Shown here: positions 24,977 through 33,161 of the stretch, one piece after another
How the letters are laid out: each line of letters starts with the position of its first letter
Numbering within the stretch: position 1 is the first letter of the stretch
Assembly (NCBI GenBank): GCA_011523615.1
Contig: WTGJ01000024.1
Location: 1-64,000 of the forward strand
Direction of reading: 5' to 3'
Length of the DNA stretch: 64,000 bases
DNA from: Chloroflexota bacterium
Lineage (GTDB): Bacteria; Chloroflexota; Anaerolineae; Aggregatilineales; Phototrophicaceae
Translations under genes and position numbers: made by a program
Notes under the pieces: generated by a model
What the model was told of the DNA's origin: nothing
The model's database searches: none
The model's input: only the letters and a program-made list of their open reading frames with translations

Positions 24977-25859
24977 ATGGATTTGACCGTCGCTTTTCAA
25001 GGAGTTCCGGGCTCGCATTCCGAACAGGCAGTGCGCCAGCATTTTGGCGACGAGGTCACACTGCTGGCACGGCCGAGATTCGCGGATCTGTTCGACGTTT
25101 TGGAAGAGTCGCTGGCACAACACGCCGTATTGCCAGTGGAGAATACCTATGCGGGCGGGGTCCTGAGCGCTTACGATCTACTGCTGGAAAACAACCTACA
25201 CATCCAGGGCGAGGTCATCCTGCGCGCTTACGATCTACTGCTGGAAAACAACCTACACATCCAGGGCGAGGTCATCCTGCGCGTGCATCATGCCTTGCTC
25301 GCGCGGCCGGGGGTAAAGCTGGACGATTTGCGTTATGTGCGCTCTCACCCCCAGGCGCTCGAGCAATGCGAGCAATTCCTGCGGCGGTATGGGCTGGAAG
25401 GTGTGCCACATTTCAATACGGCGGGCAGTGCGCGTGACCTGACGAGAGAAGCCTGGCAAGCGACGGGCGTCATCGCCAGCGCCCGCGCCGCCGAATTGTA
25501 CGGTCTCGAAGTGTTGGCGCCGAATATTGAAGACTCACCCCACAATTACACCCGTTTCTTCGTCGTCGGCGCCACGCAGCCGGTACAACAAGACCAGCAT
25601 CGTCTTCGCCACCCGCCACGAACCAGCAGCCCTCTATGATTGCCTCGGTGAACTGGCGACGCGTGGTATCAACTTCACCAAAGTAGAGAGCCGCCCACGC
25701 CGCAATCGCCCCTGGGAGCCCATCTTCTTCGTCGATTTCGAGGGGCACTGGAGCGACGACAATTGCCAACGGGCGCTGGTGGGTCTCCTGCAACGAGCCG
25801 CTTTCGTTAAGCTGCTCGGCTCATACCCAGGGGCGCGGGGTGAGCTCGTCGGACTTTGA
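24977..25859 (+). pseudogene. Decayed second copy of pheA
   Basis: The segment encodes a prephenate dehydratase similar to the one at 23128 (TVAFQGVPGSHSEQA, NYTRFFVVG, then ELATRGINFTKVESRPRR), but it has two lesions. A 57-bp in-frame tandem duplication (25169-25282) repeats 19 residues of the catalytic domain, and a frameshift near 25585, just after the catalytic TRF segment, moves the ACT domain into another frame. The two halves are open as 24977-25639 and 25527-25859. Many synonymous differences from pheA show that the duplication is old or that one copy came from elsewhere. Confidence 0.88.
25169..25282 (+). repeat. 57-bp perfect tandem duplication inside pheA copy 2
   Basis: 25169-25225 is repeated exactly at 25226-25282, adding 19 codons (AYDLLLENNLHIQGEVILR) in frame. 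The identity of the two units indicates a recent slippage or recombination event in a gene no longer under selection. Confidence 0.97.
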
Positions 25860-25899
25860 GCAAGTTTGCATAACTACCGCTTGCCGCAATGCTGCCAAC

Positions 25900-26275
25900 A
25901 CGATACCATGGAAGCAACGACGGTGAACCGGAAAGTACACGCCGGTCGCGTCAGTCAGAGAGGCGCCGCTGGAGCTGGGAGGGCGCTCTGGCGCGGGCGT
26001 GGAGTGGGCCGGGGAGTCGCTGCGGGGAACAGGGCCATGATGGTTAGCCTGGAGTATCCGCAGCCGGGAGGGCGCTTCCCAGCGTGGCTTCGAAAGCGCA
26101 ACGCCCCGTTACGGCGAAAAGTCTCCGACGGAGGGTGAGGCACACCTGACGCCGGGCGCTGCAGAGTGGGTGGTGAGGCGGCGAACCGCTTGCCGGCAGA
26201 CGCACTCCCACCAAACAGGGTGGCACCGCGGGAAAACCCCTTCTCGTCCCTGTCCGAAAGGATGGGGATGTTTTA
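25900..26275 (+). promoter_or_regulatory. Tryptophan T-box riboswitch leader of trpEG
   Basis: The T-box consensus AGGGTGGCACCGCG is at 26217-26230. Upstream, Stem I can be traced: CGAC (25918-25921) pairs with GTCG (26016-26019), GGTGA opposite GGA forms the kink-turn, CCGG (25928-25931) pairs with CCGG (26009-26012), and AAAGTAC faces GAGTGGG, placing the specifier codon TGG (Trp) at 26005-26007. The bulge TGGC complements GCCA, that is, a tRNA with discriminator G, as bacterial tRNA-Trp has. ACAGGG (26215-26220) can pair with CCCTGT (26248-26253) as antiterminator, which competes with the terminator at 26247. Uncharged tRNA-Trp should therefore switch trpEG on. Confidence 0.9.
26247..26274 (+). 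terminator. T-box-controlled terminator ahead of trpE
   Basis: TCCCTGTCC, a GAAA tetraloop and GGATGGGGA form a nine-pair stem (two G-U pairs), followed by TGTTTT. Its left arm is shared with the T-box antiterminator, so the two structures exclude each other. Confidence 0.82.
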
Positions 26276-26291
26276 TAGAAAGGGGCTGGGC

Positions 26292-27866
26292 ATGGAGGCG
26301 ACCCGACCAGGCAGGGAAGACATCGCGGCGTTGTTCGCCCAGGGAGACCTGGTGCCCGTATACCGGCGCTTGTTAGTGGATTTGGAGACGCCGGTCTCGA
26401 TTTATTTGAAGTTGCGGCAACGCTACCCACGGGCCTTCATTTTGGAGAGCGTGGAGGGGGCGGAGCGCGTCGGGCGCTATTCTTTCATCGGGGTGGAGCC
26501 GCAGTTGTTGATTCGCGTGCAGGGGCGCGAAGTGACCTGGGAGCGGCCGGAGGGCTGGGAGCGGCGCAGGCTGGCGGAGGGCGAAGACCCGCTGCATGTG
26601 GTGCAGGCGGAGCTGGCGCGCTTCCGGCCGGTGGTTCTGCCAGGCTTGCCGCGCCTGGTCGGTGGCCTGGTAGGCTACCTGGGCTATGAATGCGTGCGTT
26701 TTTTCGAGCGCTTGCCGGAAACGACGGTCGCCGAATTGGATGTGCCGGATGCGGTCTTCATGATGCCGGCGACGCTGGCGATTTTCGATCACGTGCGGCA
26801 TGAGCTGCTGATTTTATCGAACGCGCGGCTGGAAGAGACGGCCGCTATGTTAGCGGGCGCTGAATCAGCGGGCGATGCAGCGGGGGGCGATGCGGCTGCG
26901 CTGGCGGCTTATGATGCAGCGCGGGCGCGGGTGGATGCGGTGGAGGCGATCATCCGCGCGCCTTTGCCGCCGCTGGCCGCGGGGGCGGCCTTGCATTCGG
27001 CGCCATTGAATGAGCCGTTTCGTTCCAACATGACGCAGGAACGCTATGAAGCGATGGTGCGCCGGGCGCGGGAATACATCCACGACGGGGATATCTTTCA
27101 GGTGGTGCTCTCGCAACGATTCAGCACGCGGACTTCCGCGTCGGCGATGATGTTATATCGGGCATTGCGGGCGTTGAACCCCTCGCCGTATATGTTCATG
27201 CTGGACTTCGGCGCTGACCTGCGCTTGATTGGCGCATCGCCGGAGATGATGGTGCGGCTGGAGGATGGCATCGCCACCGTGCGGCCGATTGCGGGGACGC
27301 GCTGGCGCGGGCGCGACGCAGCGGAAGATGAGGCCCTGGCGGTGGAGTTGTTGGCGGATGAAAAAGAGCGGGCTGAGCATGTGATGCTGGTCGATTTGGG
27401 GCGGAACGACCTGGGGCGGGTCTGCGAATATGGCAGTGTGGCAGTGAAAGAGCAGATGGTGGTGGAGCGTTATTCACACGTGATGCACATCGTGAGTCAC
27501 GTGGAAGGGAAGATCCGGCCGGGGTTGAACGCCTTCGACTTGCTGCGGGCCACCTTTCCGGCGGGGACGCTTTCTGGCGCGCCGAAGGTGCGGGCGATGG
27601 AGATCATCGAGGAGCTGGAGGGAACGCAGCGCGGGCCTTATGGCGGCGCGGTGGGTTATTTCAGTTATGACGGCTCGATGGATACCTGCATCACGATCCG
27701 CACCTTGTTGATGCAGGAGGCGCGCTGCACGGTACAGGCGGGCGGTGGGATTGTGGCGGATAGCGTGCCGGCCCGGGAGCACCGCGAATGCGTCAATAAA
27801 GCGCAGGCTCTGGCGGCGGCGATACGCTTCGCCGAGAACGGTTTGCGGGAAGGAGGAGTGGAGTGA
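26292..27866 (+). CDS. trpE: Anthranilate synthase component I
   Basis: The 524-residue enzyme converts chorismate to anthranilate with TrpG. It has the N-terminal domain with the tryptophan feedback segment LESVEGAERVGRYSFIG and the chorismate-binding domain: FRSNMTQERYEAMVRRAREYIHDGDIFQVVLSQRF, IGASPEMMVRLEDG, RPIAGTRWRG, DLGRNDLGRV, LRATFPAGTLSGAPKVRAMEI and QAGGGIVADS. I chose the ATG at 26292 because it follows the T-box terminator and has AAAGGGG six bases upstream; the frame is open back into the leader. The stop overlaps trpG. The other trp genes are not in this window. Confidence 0.96.
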   Translation: MEATRPGREDIAALFAQGDLVPVYRRLLVDLETPVSIYLKLRQRYPRAFILESVEGAERVGRYSFIGVEPQLLIRVQGREVTWERPEGWERRRLAEGEDPLHVVQAELARFRPVVLPGLPRLVGGLVGYLGYECVRFFERLPETTVAELDVPDAVFMMPATLAIFDHVRHELLILSNARLEETAAMLAGAESAGDAAGGDAAALAAYDAARARVDAVEAIIRAPLPPLAAGAALHSAPLNEPFRSNMTQERYEAMVRRAREYIHDGDIFQVVLSQRFSTRTSASAMMLYRALRALNPSPYMFMLDFGADLRLIGASPEMMVRLEDGIATVRPIAGTRWRGRDAAEDEALAVELLADEKERAEHVMLVDLGRNDLGRVCEYGSVAVKEQMVVERYSHVMHIVSHVEGKIRPGLNAFDLLRATFPAGTLSGAPKVRAMEIIEELEGTQRGPYGGAVGYFSYDGSMDTCITIRTLLMQEARCTVQAGGGIVADSVPAREHRECVNKAQALAAAIRFAENGLREGGVE

Positions 27867-28486
27867 TCCTGGTCATCGATAATTACGACAGTTTTACCTA
27901 CAACCTGGTGCAGATGCTGGGGCAGTTGGGGGCGGAATTGGTGGTGCGGCGCAACGACCAGATTCAGTTGGCAGAGCTGGCGGAATTGCGGCCGACGGCG
28001 TTGGTGATTTCACCGGGGCCGGGCTACCCCAGAGACGCGGGGGTTTCGTTGGAAATGTTGCGCCGTCATGCCGGAATCCCGACGCTGGGTGTATGTCTGG
28101 GCAATCAGTGCATCGGCGAAGCCTTTGGCGCGCAGATCGTGCATGCGCGGGAGTTAATGCACGGCAAAACCTCACAGATCTGGCACGGGGGGCATCCGTT
28201 ATTTGCGGGGGTGTCATCGCCTTTTGTGGCGACGCGCTACCACAGCTTGATGGTGGAAGAAGCGAGTTTGCCGGCGGAGCTGGTCGTGATCGCGCGGAGC
28301 GAGGATGGGACGATCATGGGCTTGGCGCACCGTGAGCGGCCGATACTGGGGACGCAATTTCACCCGGAGAGCTTCCTGACGGAAGCGGGGTCGCGCCTGT
28401 TGCAAAATTTTTTGGCGGGGGCGGCGGAGGTGCGTCAAATGGGAGATACTGCATTGTATCGTGTTGACAAATGTAATATAATTTGA
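27863..28486 (+). CDS. trpG: Anthranilate synthase component II (glutamine amidotransferase)
   Basis: This 207-residue class I glutamine amidotransferase supplies ammonia to TrpE. It has DNYDSFTYNL, SPGPGYP, the nucleophile elbow GVCLGNQ and the His-Glu pair in QFHPES. The elbow usually reads GVCLGHQ, so the Asn is unusual; the catalytic Cys is intact. Such proteins may also serve p-aminobenzoate synthesis. The GTG start overlaps the trpE stop as GTGA. The last dozen residues run into the promoter of the XRE-ImmA gene and look unconserved, so the 3' end may have been altered by the islet insertion. Confidence 0.93.
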   Translation: MILVIDNYDSFTYNLVQMLGQLGAELVVRRNDQIQLAELAELRPTALVISPGPGYPRDAGVSLEMLRRHAGIPTLGVCLGNQCIGEAFGAQIVHARELMHGKTSQIWHGGHPLFAGVSSPFVATRYHSLMVEEASLPAELVVIARSEDGTIMGLAHRERPILGTQFHPESFLTEAGSRLLQNFLAGAAEVRQMGDTALYRVDKCNII

Positions 28487-28497
28487 CAACTTGTCAA
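28454..28497 (+). promoter_or_regulatory. Promoter and operator of the XRE-ImmA/MazF module
   Basis: TTGTAT (28454-28459), a 17-base spacer and TATAAT (28477-28482) make a good sigma-70-type promoter. A perfect inverted repeat TTGACAACTTGTCAA (28483-28497) covers the expected start site, and a third TTGACAA half-site (28464-28470) lies in the spacer. The XRE protein encoded next is the likely repressor. Confidence 0.7.
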
Positions 28498-28516
28498 CAT
28501 TTGGGGGTGAAGAGTC

Positions 28517-29695
28517 ATGATTGGCGCGCGAATTCGTTTGGCACGGCAATTGGCCGGATTGACGCAAGAAGGGGTTGCAACCGCCTTAAGCCTGGTAAAT
28601 GTTTCTGCTACAAAACAGGCGATTTCCAATTATGAGAACGGGAAAAGGGAGCCGAGCGCGCGGGTGTTGCTGGCGTTGGCGGGGTTGCTTGGGGTGCGTA
28701 CGGATTATTTTTTTTACTCACCCAAAACGGAAATCAATTGGCTCGCATATCGAGGTCGCAGCACACTTGGAGAAAAAATTAAACATTCTATTCAAGGATA
28801 TGCGAAAGATGTAGCAGCACTATACATTGAACTTCGTACATTACTCTATCCCAATGATGCGGTTAATTTTCCGAAACGTCGCGCCGTTCTCGATGTGGAA
28901 GCTGCAGAAACAGCGGCTCAGGATTTACGGGCCACTTGGGGATTAAGCCCCAATCACCCAATCGAAAACTTAACTTTTACCGCTGAATCAAATGGTGTAA
29001 TTGTAATCGATTGGAACAAACCAACTCGGCTTTTCGATGGCTTATCAGGCCGGTTGAATGATACCGTGCCAATCACGGTTGTAAATACAGTTCGTCAGGT
29101 AGATCGCATCCGTTTTAATTTGGCGCACGAGCTAGGTCATTTGCTCATGAGCACTACTGAAGACCAATCCGAAAAATTAGCACATCGTTTTGCCGCTGCT
29201 TTACTTGTGCCCGCAGAAGTAGCTCGTTACGAACTGGGAAGAAAACGACAGCGAATATCACTCCAGGAACTGGGAACGCTCAAACGACGCTATGGACTGA
29301 GTATCCAGGGTTGGATCTACCGAGCCATGGACTTAGGTATAATTTCCAAGGCCTATGCGAACTCACTCTGGCCACAGGTCAATCAACTGGGCTGGAAAAG
29401 GAAAGAGCCCGATGAATACGCCTATGTTGCGGATGAAGAGCCGGTATTGCTTGAGCAAATGATACAACGATGTCTGAAAGAACAGTTGGTCACGGGAGAT
29501 CGGATTCGGCAGGTGTTTCCCCAATACGGGAAATATGATGAACCTATGGTTATTGCAGAAGGAAAATTCCCTAGTAGCAGAGAAATTCTTGCAATGCCTC
29601 TGGGGGAGCGTGAGCGGTGGATTGCAAAATCGATAGCCGAGATTGATCTCAAGAACTACGAAATGGTAGATACAGTTGACGAGGATATTCTATAA
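28517..29695 (+). CDS. XRE regulator with ImmA/IrrE metallopeptidase domain
   Basis: The 392-residue protein has an XRE helix-turn-helix (about 3-62: RIRLARQLAGLTQEGVATAL, then AISNYENGKREPS) and an ImmA/IrrE zinc peptidase domain with HELGH (204-208). ImmA peptidases cleave repressors, while many XRE-ImmA fusions act as antitoxins or stress regulators. The mazF-like gene begins right after the stop codon, so this is the presumed antitoxin or regulator. The islet is A+T-rich and sits between trpG and the aro operon. GGGGGTGA upstream of the ATG is a weak ribosome-binding site. Confidence 0.87.
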   Translation: MIGARIRLARQLAGLTQEGVATALSLVNVSATKQAISNYENGKREPSARVLLALAGLLGVRTDYFFYSPKTEINWLAYRGRSTLGEKIKHSIQGYAKDVAALYIELRTLLYPNDAVNFPKRRAVLDVEAAETAAQDLRATWGLSPNHPIENLTFTAESNGVIVIDWNKPTRLFDGLSGRLNDTVPITVVNTVRQVDRIRFNLAHELGHLLMSTTEDQSEKLAHRFAAALLVPAEVARYELGRKRQRISLQELGTLKRRYGLSIQGWIYRAMDLGIISKAYANSLWPQVNQLGWKRKEPDEYAYVADEEPVLLEQMIQRCLKEQLVTGDRIRQVFPQYGKYDEPMVIAEGKFPSSREILAMPLGERERWIAKSIAEIDLKNYEMVDTVDEDIL

Positions 29696-30073
29696 ATGCC
29701 TGAAGCCAGGCAACTGAATCCGAAGCGAGGTGAGATCTGGACAGTTCGATTTTACCCACAAGTTGGAGCTGAGATCACAAAGATCCGTCCTGCGGTGGTC
29801 ATGAGCATGGATAACATAAATGCGCTGGGGCTGAGGATCATTGTTCCATTCACGACAGGTCATGTTGGTTTTGAGGGTGATTTTCTAAAAGTGAAAATAT
29901 TCGCTGACGAAGAAAATAGGCTAACGCAAGATACTTGGGCAGATGTGTTCCAGATAAAAAGCCAATCCATTGAACGATTTGGGAAGAGAATCGGGTTGCT
30001 AAATCACGCACAGATGGAACAAATTGCGGACGCTGTGGCCATCTGTGTAGGCTTTTCACCTTCTACACGTTAG
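29696..30073 (+). CDS. MazF/PemK-family toxin
   Basis: The 125-residue protein shows the MazF/PemK pattern: NPKRGEIWTVRF, then IRPAVVMSMDNINALGLRIIVPFT, DTWADVFQIKSQS and RIGLLNHAQMEQIADAV. Such toxins are sequence-specific mRNA endonucleases. The ATG follows the stop of the XRE-ImmA gene directly. A MazF-like toxin paired with an XRE-ImmA protein rather than a small MazE antitoxin is an uncommon combination, and the pairing is inferred from the tight linkage. Confidence 0.85.
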   Translation: MPEARQLNPKRGEIWTVRFYPQVGAEITKIRPAVVMSMDNINALGLRIIVPFTTGHVGFEGDFLKVKIFADEENRLTQDTWADVFQIKSQSIERFGKRIGLLNHAQMEQIADAVAICVGFSPSTR

Positions 30074-30089
30074 GTATACTGATCTGCCA

Positions 30090-30133
30090 CTTTTCCATTT
30101 GACTTGACAAATGGGAAAAGGGTGCGCTAGTAT
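30090..30133 (+). promoter_or_regulatory. Promoter of the aro operon within an inverted repeat
   Basis: TTGACA (30104-30109), an 18-base spacer and TAGTAT (30128-30133) form a good promoter. The -35 lies inside an imperfect inverted repeat, CTTTTCCATTTG (30090-30101) against CAAATGGGAAAAG (30108-30120), which may end the mazF transcript or act as an operator. TTGACAAATG here (30104-30113) is also found at 28464-28473, ahead of the XRE-ImmA gene. The expected transcript start, about 30140, coincides with the ATG of the leader peptide. Confidence 0.65.
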
Positions 30134-30139
30134 CCAATT

Positions 30140-30226
30140 ATGAGCAGCCGTTGGTCGTACTACTATTTTAGCAGCGCCATAGGAGCGATGGGGCGGACCC
30201 GCGTCGCGCGCAGGATGCTGTGCTGA
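30140..30226 (+). CDS. Aromatic-residue leader peptide (attenuator)
   Basis: This 28-codon frame opens with MSSRWSYYYFSS: one Trp, three consecutive Tyr and one Phe within six codons, the hallmark of a ribosome-mediated attenuator that senses charged tRNAs. No purine-rich ribosome-binding site precedes the ATG, and the promoter at 30104-30133 puts the transcript start at or next to it, so translation is probably leaderless. A strong terminator follows 27 bases after the stop. GTAGCC (30231-30236) can pair back toward GGT-TAC in the aromatic codon region, or GCCA (30234-30237) with TGGC (30251-30254) as antiterminator. The pairings are drawn by eye. Confidence 0.75.
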   Translation: MSSRWSYYYFSSAIGAMGRTRVARRMLC

Positions 30227-30252
30227 CGGCGTAGCCAGAACGAAAGAGATTG

Positions 30253-30288
30253 GCGCAGGGAGTTCCCCAGACTCCTTGCGCTTTTTTT
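30253..30288 (+). terminator. Attenuator terminator ahead of aroH
   Basis: GCGCAGGGAGT (30253-30263) pairs with ACTCCTTGCGC (30271-30281), 11 pairs with one G-U, around a seven-base loop, followed by seven T. It is a strong intrinsic terminator placed inside the operon leader, between the leader peptide and aroH, as expected of an attenuator. Confidence 0.9.
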
Positions 30289-30409
30289 ATGGCCGGGGGT
30301 GAGATGCCGATACAGAACATCGGGGCCGAAGCGGAACTTCAGGGCGAGGCAGGATATGCGAGGTGAAGCGGAATTGCGAGGAGAGCGAGGCGGCGACCGA
30401 GTGGAACGA

Positions 30410-30799
30410 ATGAGGCCGGAGTTGCGGTTGCGCGGGGTGCGCGGGGCGGTGCAGATCGAGCGCGACGATGCGGCGGCGATCCTGATCGGTGCTGCGGAAT
30501 TGTTGCAGGATCTGGTGGCGGCCAATGGCATTCGGGAAGAGGACGTGGTGAGCGTGTTTTTCAGCACGACGGCGGACTTGACAGCTGCTTACCCGGCGCA
30601 GGCGGCACGGCAACTGGGCTGGCATCGGGTGGCTCTTTTTGGCGCGCAGGAACAGACCGTCGCCGGGGCCTTGCCGCGCGTGATTCGGGTGTTGATTCAC
30701 TGGCAGACGGCGCGGGCACTGGACGAAATCCAGCACGTGTATCTGGGAGAGGCGGCCCGATTGCGGCCGGACCGGGAGCAAAAGGAGGAAGAATCATGA
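30410..30799 (+). CDS. aroH: Chorismate mutase, AroH type
   Basis: The 129-residue protein matches the small trimeric AroH chorismate mutases: [15 protein letters not shown] at the front with the catalytic Arg, [24 protein letters not shown], and [11 protein letters not shown] near the end. It converts chorismate to prephenate for Phe and Tyr. I chose the ATG at 30410, with a GTG at 30401 as alternative; the longer open frame upstream is basic and unlike the family. Its stop overlaps the aroF start as ATGA. Confidence 0.93.
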   Translation: MRPELRLRGVRGAVQIERDDAAAILIGAAELLQDLVAANGIREEDVVSVFFSTTADLTAAYPAQAARQLGWHRVALFGAQEQTVAGALPRVIRVLIHWQTARALDEIQHVYLGEAARLRPDREQKEEES

Positions 30800-31812
30800 T
30801 CGTGGTGATGCAGAAAGGGTGCAGCGCAGAGGCCATTTACAACCTGATGGAGCGCATCAAGGGAGATGGTTACGACGTGCACCTTTCCGAGGGGGAAGAG
30901 CGCACGATTGTCGGCGTGGTCGGGCACAGTCCAACGCCCCTGAAAGAGGAGAATTACAGCAGCATGCCGGAAGTGGAGAAAGTGCTGCGGGTGACGGCAC
31001 CGTACAAGCTGGCCAGTTACGATTTTCACCCGAACGACACGCTGGTGCCCCTGAACGGCACGCTGCTGGGCGGCGAGAAGGTGCTGGTGGTGGCCGGGCC
31101 CTGTTCGGTGGAGAGCCGCGAGCAGATCATCGAGACGGCGCATGCGGTGAAGGAAGCCGGGGCGACGGCGCTGCGCGGTGGCGCATTCAAGCCACGCACT
31201 TCCCCTTACAGCTTCCAGGGGCATGGCGAAGACGGCTTAAAATGGATGGCGGAGGCACGTGAGCAGACGGGCCTGCCGATCGTCACCGAAGTGATGTCTT
31301 CGGAGTTGGTGCCGCTGGTGGCGGAATACGCCGATGTCTTGCAAGTGGGCGCGCGCAATATGCAGAACTTCCATCTGCTGAACGCCTGTGGCGAGAGTCA
31401 GCAGACAGTGCTGTTGAAACGCGGGATGAGCAGCAAGTTGGAAGATCTGCTGATGGCGGCGGAATACGTCCTTTCTCATGGCAACAGCCGCGTGATCCTC
31501 TGCGAGCGGGGGATTCGCACCTTCGAGACGGCGACGCGCAACACCTTTGACCTGGGCGCGATCCCCGCGTTGCAACAGATGACGCACCTGCCGGTGGTCG
31601 CTGACCCCAGCCATGCCACGGGCAAATGGGAGTATGTCGAGCCGGTGGCGCGCGGGGCGGTGGCGGCCGGCGCCGACGGCCTGCTGTTGGAGGTGCACCT
31701 GCAACCGGACAAAGCGCTTTCCGATGGGCGGCAGAGCCTAACACCGAAGCGCTTCCGCCAGCTGATGGAGAACGTGCGACAGGTCGCGCAGGCGATCGGG
31801 CGTGATGCGTGA
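30796..31812 (+). CDS. aroF: 3-deoxy-7-phosphoheptulonate (DAHP) synthase
   Basis: The 338-residue type I-beta enzyme condenses phosphoenolpyruvate and erythrose 4-phosphate, the first step of the shikimate pathway. It has an N-terminal ferredoxin-like regulatory domain (1-70, as in Thermotoga enzymes, where it binds Tyr and Phe) and the barrel with [52 protein letters not shown] and DPSHATGK. It overlaps aroH and aroA by four bases each, so the operon is translationally coupled. Confidence 0.96.
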   Translation: MIVVMQKGCSAEAIYNLMERIKGDGYDVHLSEGEERTIVGVVGHSPTPLKEENYSSMPEVEKVLRVTAPYKLASYDFHPNDTLVPLNGTLLGGEKVLVVAGPCSVESREQIIETAHAVKEAGATALRGGAFKPRTSPYSFQGHGEDGLKWMAEAREQTGLPIVTEVMSSELVPLVAEYADVLQVGARNMQNFHLLNACGESQQTVLLKRGMSSKLEDLLMAAEYVLSHGNSRVILCERGIRTFETATRNTFDLGAIPALQQMTHLPVVADPSHATGKWEYVEPVARGAVAAGADGLLLEVHLQPDKALSDGRQSLTPKRFRQLMENVRQVAQAIGRDA

Positions 31813-33161
31813 TGACTGGTGAGGGCGTGGCAATGGGCGAGAGCAAGGTGCTCCGCGTGCAGCCTACGGGCGAATCGTTGCAGGGCCGGGCGACGGTGCC
31901 GGGCGACAAATCGCTCTCGCACCGCGCGGTGCTGCTGGGGATGTTGGCCGAGGGGCAGACGAAAATCCGCGGCTGGCTGGCGGCGGGCGATACCGAAGCG
32001 ACGTTGAGCGCCTGCCGTGCGCTGGGCGTGTCGATCGAGCGGGATCGAGATAGGGATGAGATACGTCTGCAGGGCGGGGCCTTGCGGGAACCCACGGAGA
32101 GCCTGGATTTGCGCAACGCGGGCACCGGTTTTCGCCTCCTGGCGGGTATCCTGGCTGGACAGGATTTTGCCAGCACCCTGGACGGCAGTGCGCAGCTGCG
32201 GCGGCGGCCGATGGCGCGGATCATCCAGCCTTTGCACACGATGGGGGCCAACATCCATGCGCTGGGGGATGTGGCGCCGCTGAAGATTCGGCCGGCCCGC
32301 TTGCACGGCATTTTTTACCACCTGCCGGTGGCCAGCGCGCAGGTGAAATCGGCCGTATTGCTGGCGGGCCTCTTCGCCTATGGGGCGACAGCGGTGGAAG
32401 AGCCGCAGGCCACGCGCGATCATACCGAACGAATGCTGGCATCGATGGGCGCGGACCTGGTGCGTGGCCAGGGCATCGTGGTTTTGCAATCGGGGCAGGA
32501 GTTGCGGCCGCTGGATTTGCGCGTGCCGGGCGATTTTTCGTCGGCGGCGTTTCCCCTGGTCGCGGCGACCTTGCTGACGGGCAGCGACATCACGTTGACG
32601 GGCGTGAATTTGAACCCGACGCGCACCGGCCTGCTGGATGCGCTGGGGGAGATGGGCGCGGATCTGCAAGTGTCGATCACAGGCGAAGAAGCGGGCGAAC
32701 CGGTGGGGGAATTGCGGGTACGTTCGGCGACGCTGCAAGGCGCGGAGCTGGGTGGCGCTTTGATCCCGCGGATGATCGATGAGATTCCGTTGTTGATGGT
32801 CGCGGCGACGCAGGCGGTGGGCGAAACGCGGCTGCGGGAGGCGGCGGAATTGCGGGTTAAGGAGAGCGACCGGCTGGCGGTGATGGCGGCGGCATTGCAG
32901 CAGATGGGCGCGGTGTTGGAAGAACGAGAAGACGGCTTCGTGATGAGCGGGCCGCAAGGGCTGCGCGGCGCACAACTGAATTGCCATGATGACCACCGCA
33001 TCGCGATGAGTCTGGCGATCGCCGGCATGCTGGCGGAAGGTGATACGACCCTGCTGGGGGCGGAGTGCACGAATGACAGCTTCCCCGGCTTCGCATCGTT
33101 GATGAGCGGGCTGGGCGCCGGGATGCAGGAAGCGACTGGGCCGGAAAGCGAGGCGACATGA
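31809..33161 (+). CDS. aroA: 3-phosphoshikimate 1-carboxyvinyltransferase (EPSP synthase)
   Basis: The 450-residue enzyme joins shikimate 3-phosphate and phosphoenolpyruvate. Landmarks are [49 protein letters not shown], the catalytic Asp-Glu region [23 protein letters not shown] and [15 protein letters not shown]. The [10 protein letters not shown] segment is nearer the class II type than the E. coli NAGTAMRPL, which may mean lower glyphosate sensitivity. The start is GTG at 31809 or ATG at 31812; both overlap aroF. Confidence 0.96.
   Translation: MMTGEGVAMGESKVLRVQPTGESLQGRATVPGDKSLSHRAVLLGMLAEGQTKIRGWLAAGDTEATLSACRALGVSIERDRDRDEIRLQGGALREPTESLDLRNAGTGFRLLAGILAGQDFASTLDGSAQLRRRPMARIIQPLHTMGANIHALGDVAPLKIRPARLHGIFYHLPVASAQVKSAVLLAGLFAYGATAVEEPQATRDHTERMLASMGADLVRGQGIVVLQSGQELRPLDLRVPGDFSSAAFPLVAATLLTGSDITLTGVNLNPTRTGLLDALGEMGADLQVSITGEEAGEPVGELRVRSATLQGAELGGALIPRMIDEIPLLMVAATQAVGETRLREAAELRVKESDRLAVMAAALQQMGAVLEEREDGFVMSGPQGLRGAQLNCHDDHRIAMSLAIAGMLAEGDTTLLGAECTNDSFPGFASLMSGLGAGMQEATGPESEAT

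Noticed and set aside
26166-26291. Earlier start for trpE
   Set aside because: The frame is open but runs through the T-box antiterminator and terminator; the family start and ribosome-binding site fit 26292.
28464-28482. TTGACA followed by TATAAT as the promoter of the XRE-ImmA gene
   Set aside because: The spacing is only seven bases; TTGTAT at 28454 gives the proper 17-base spacing, and TTGACAA is better read as an operator half-site.
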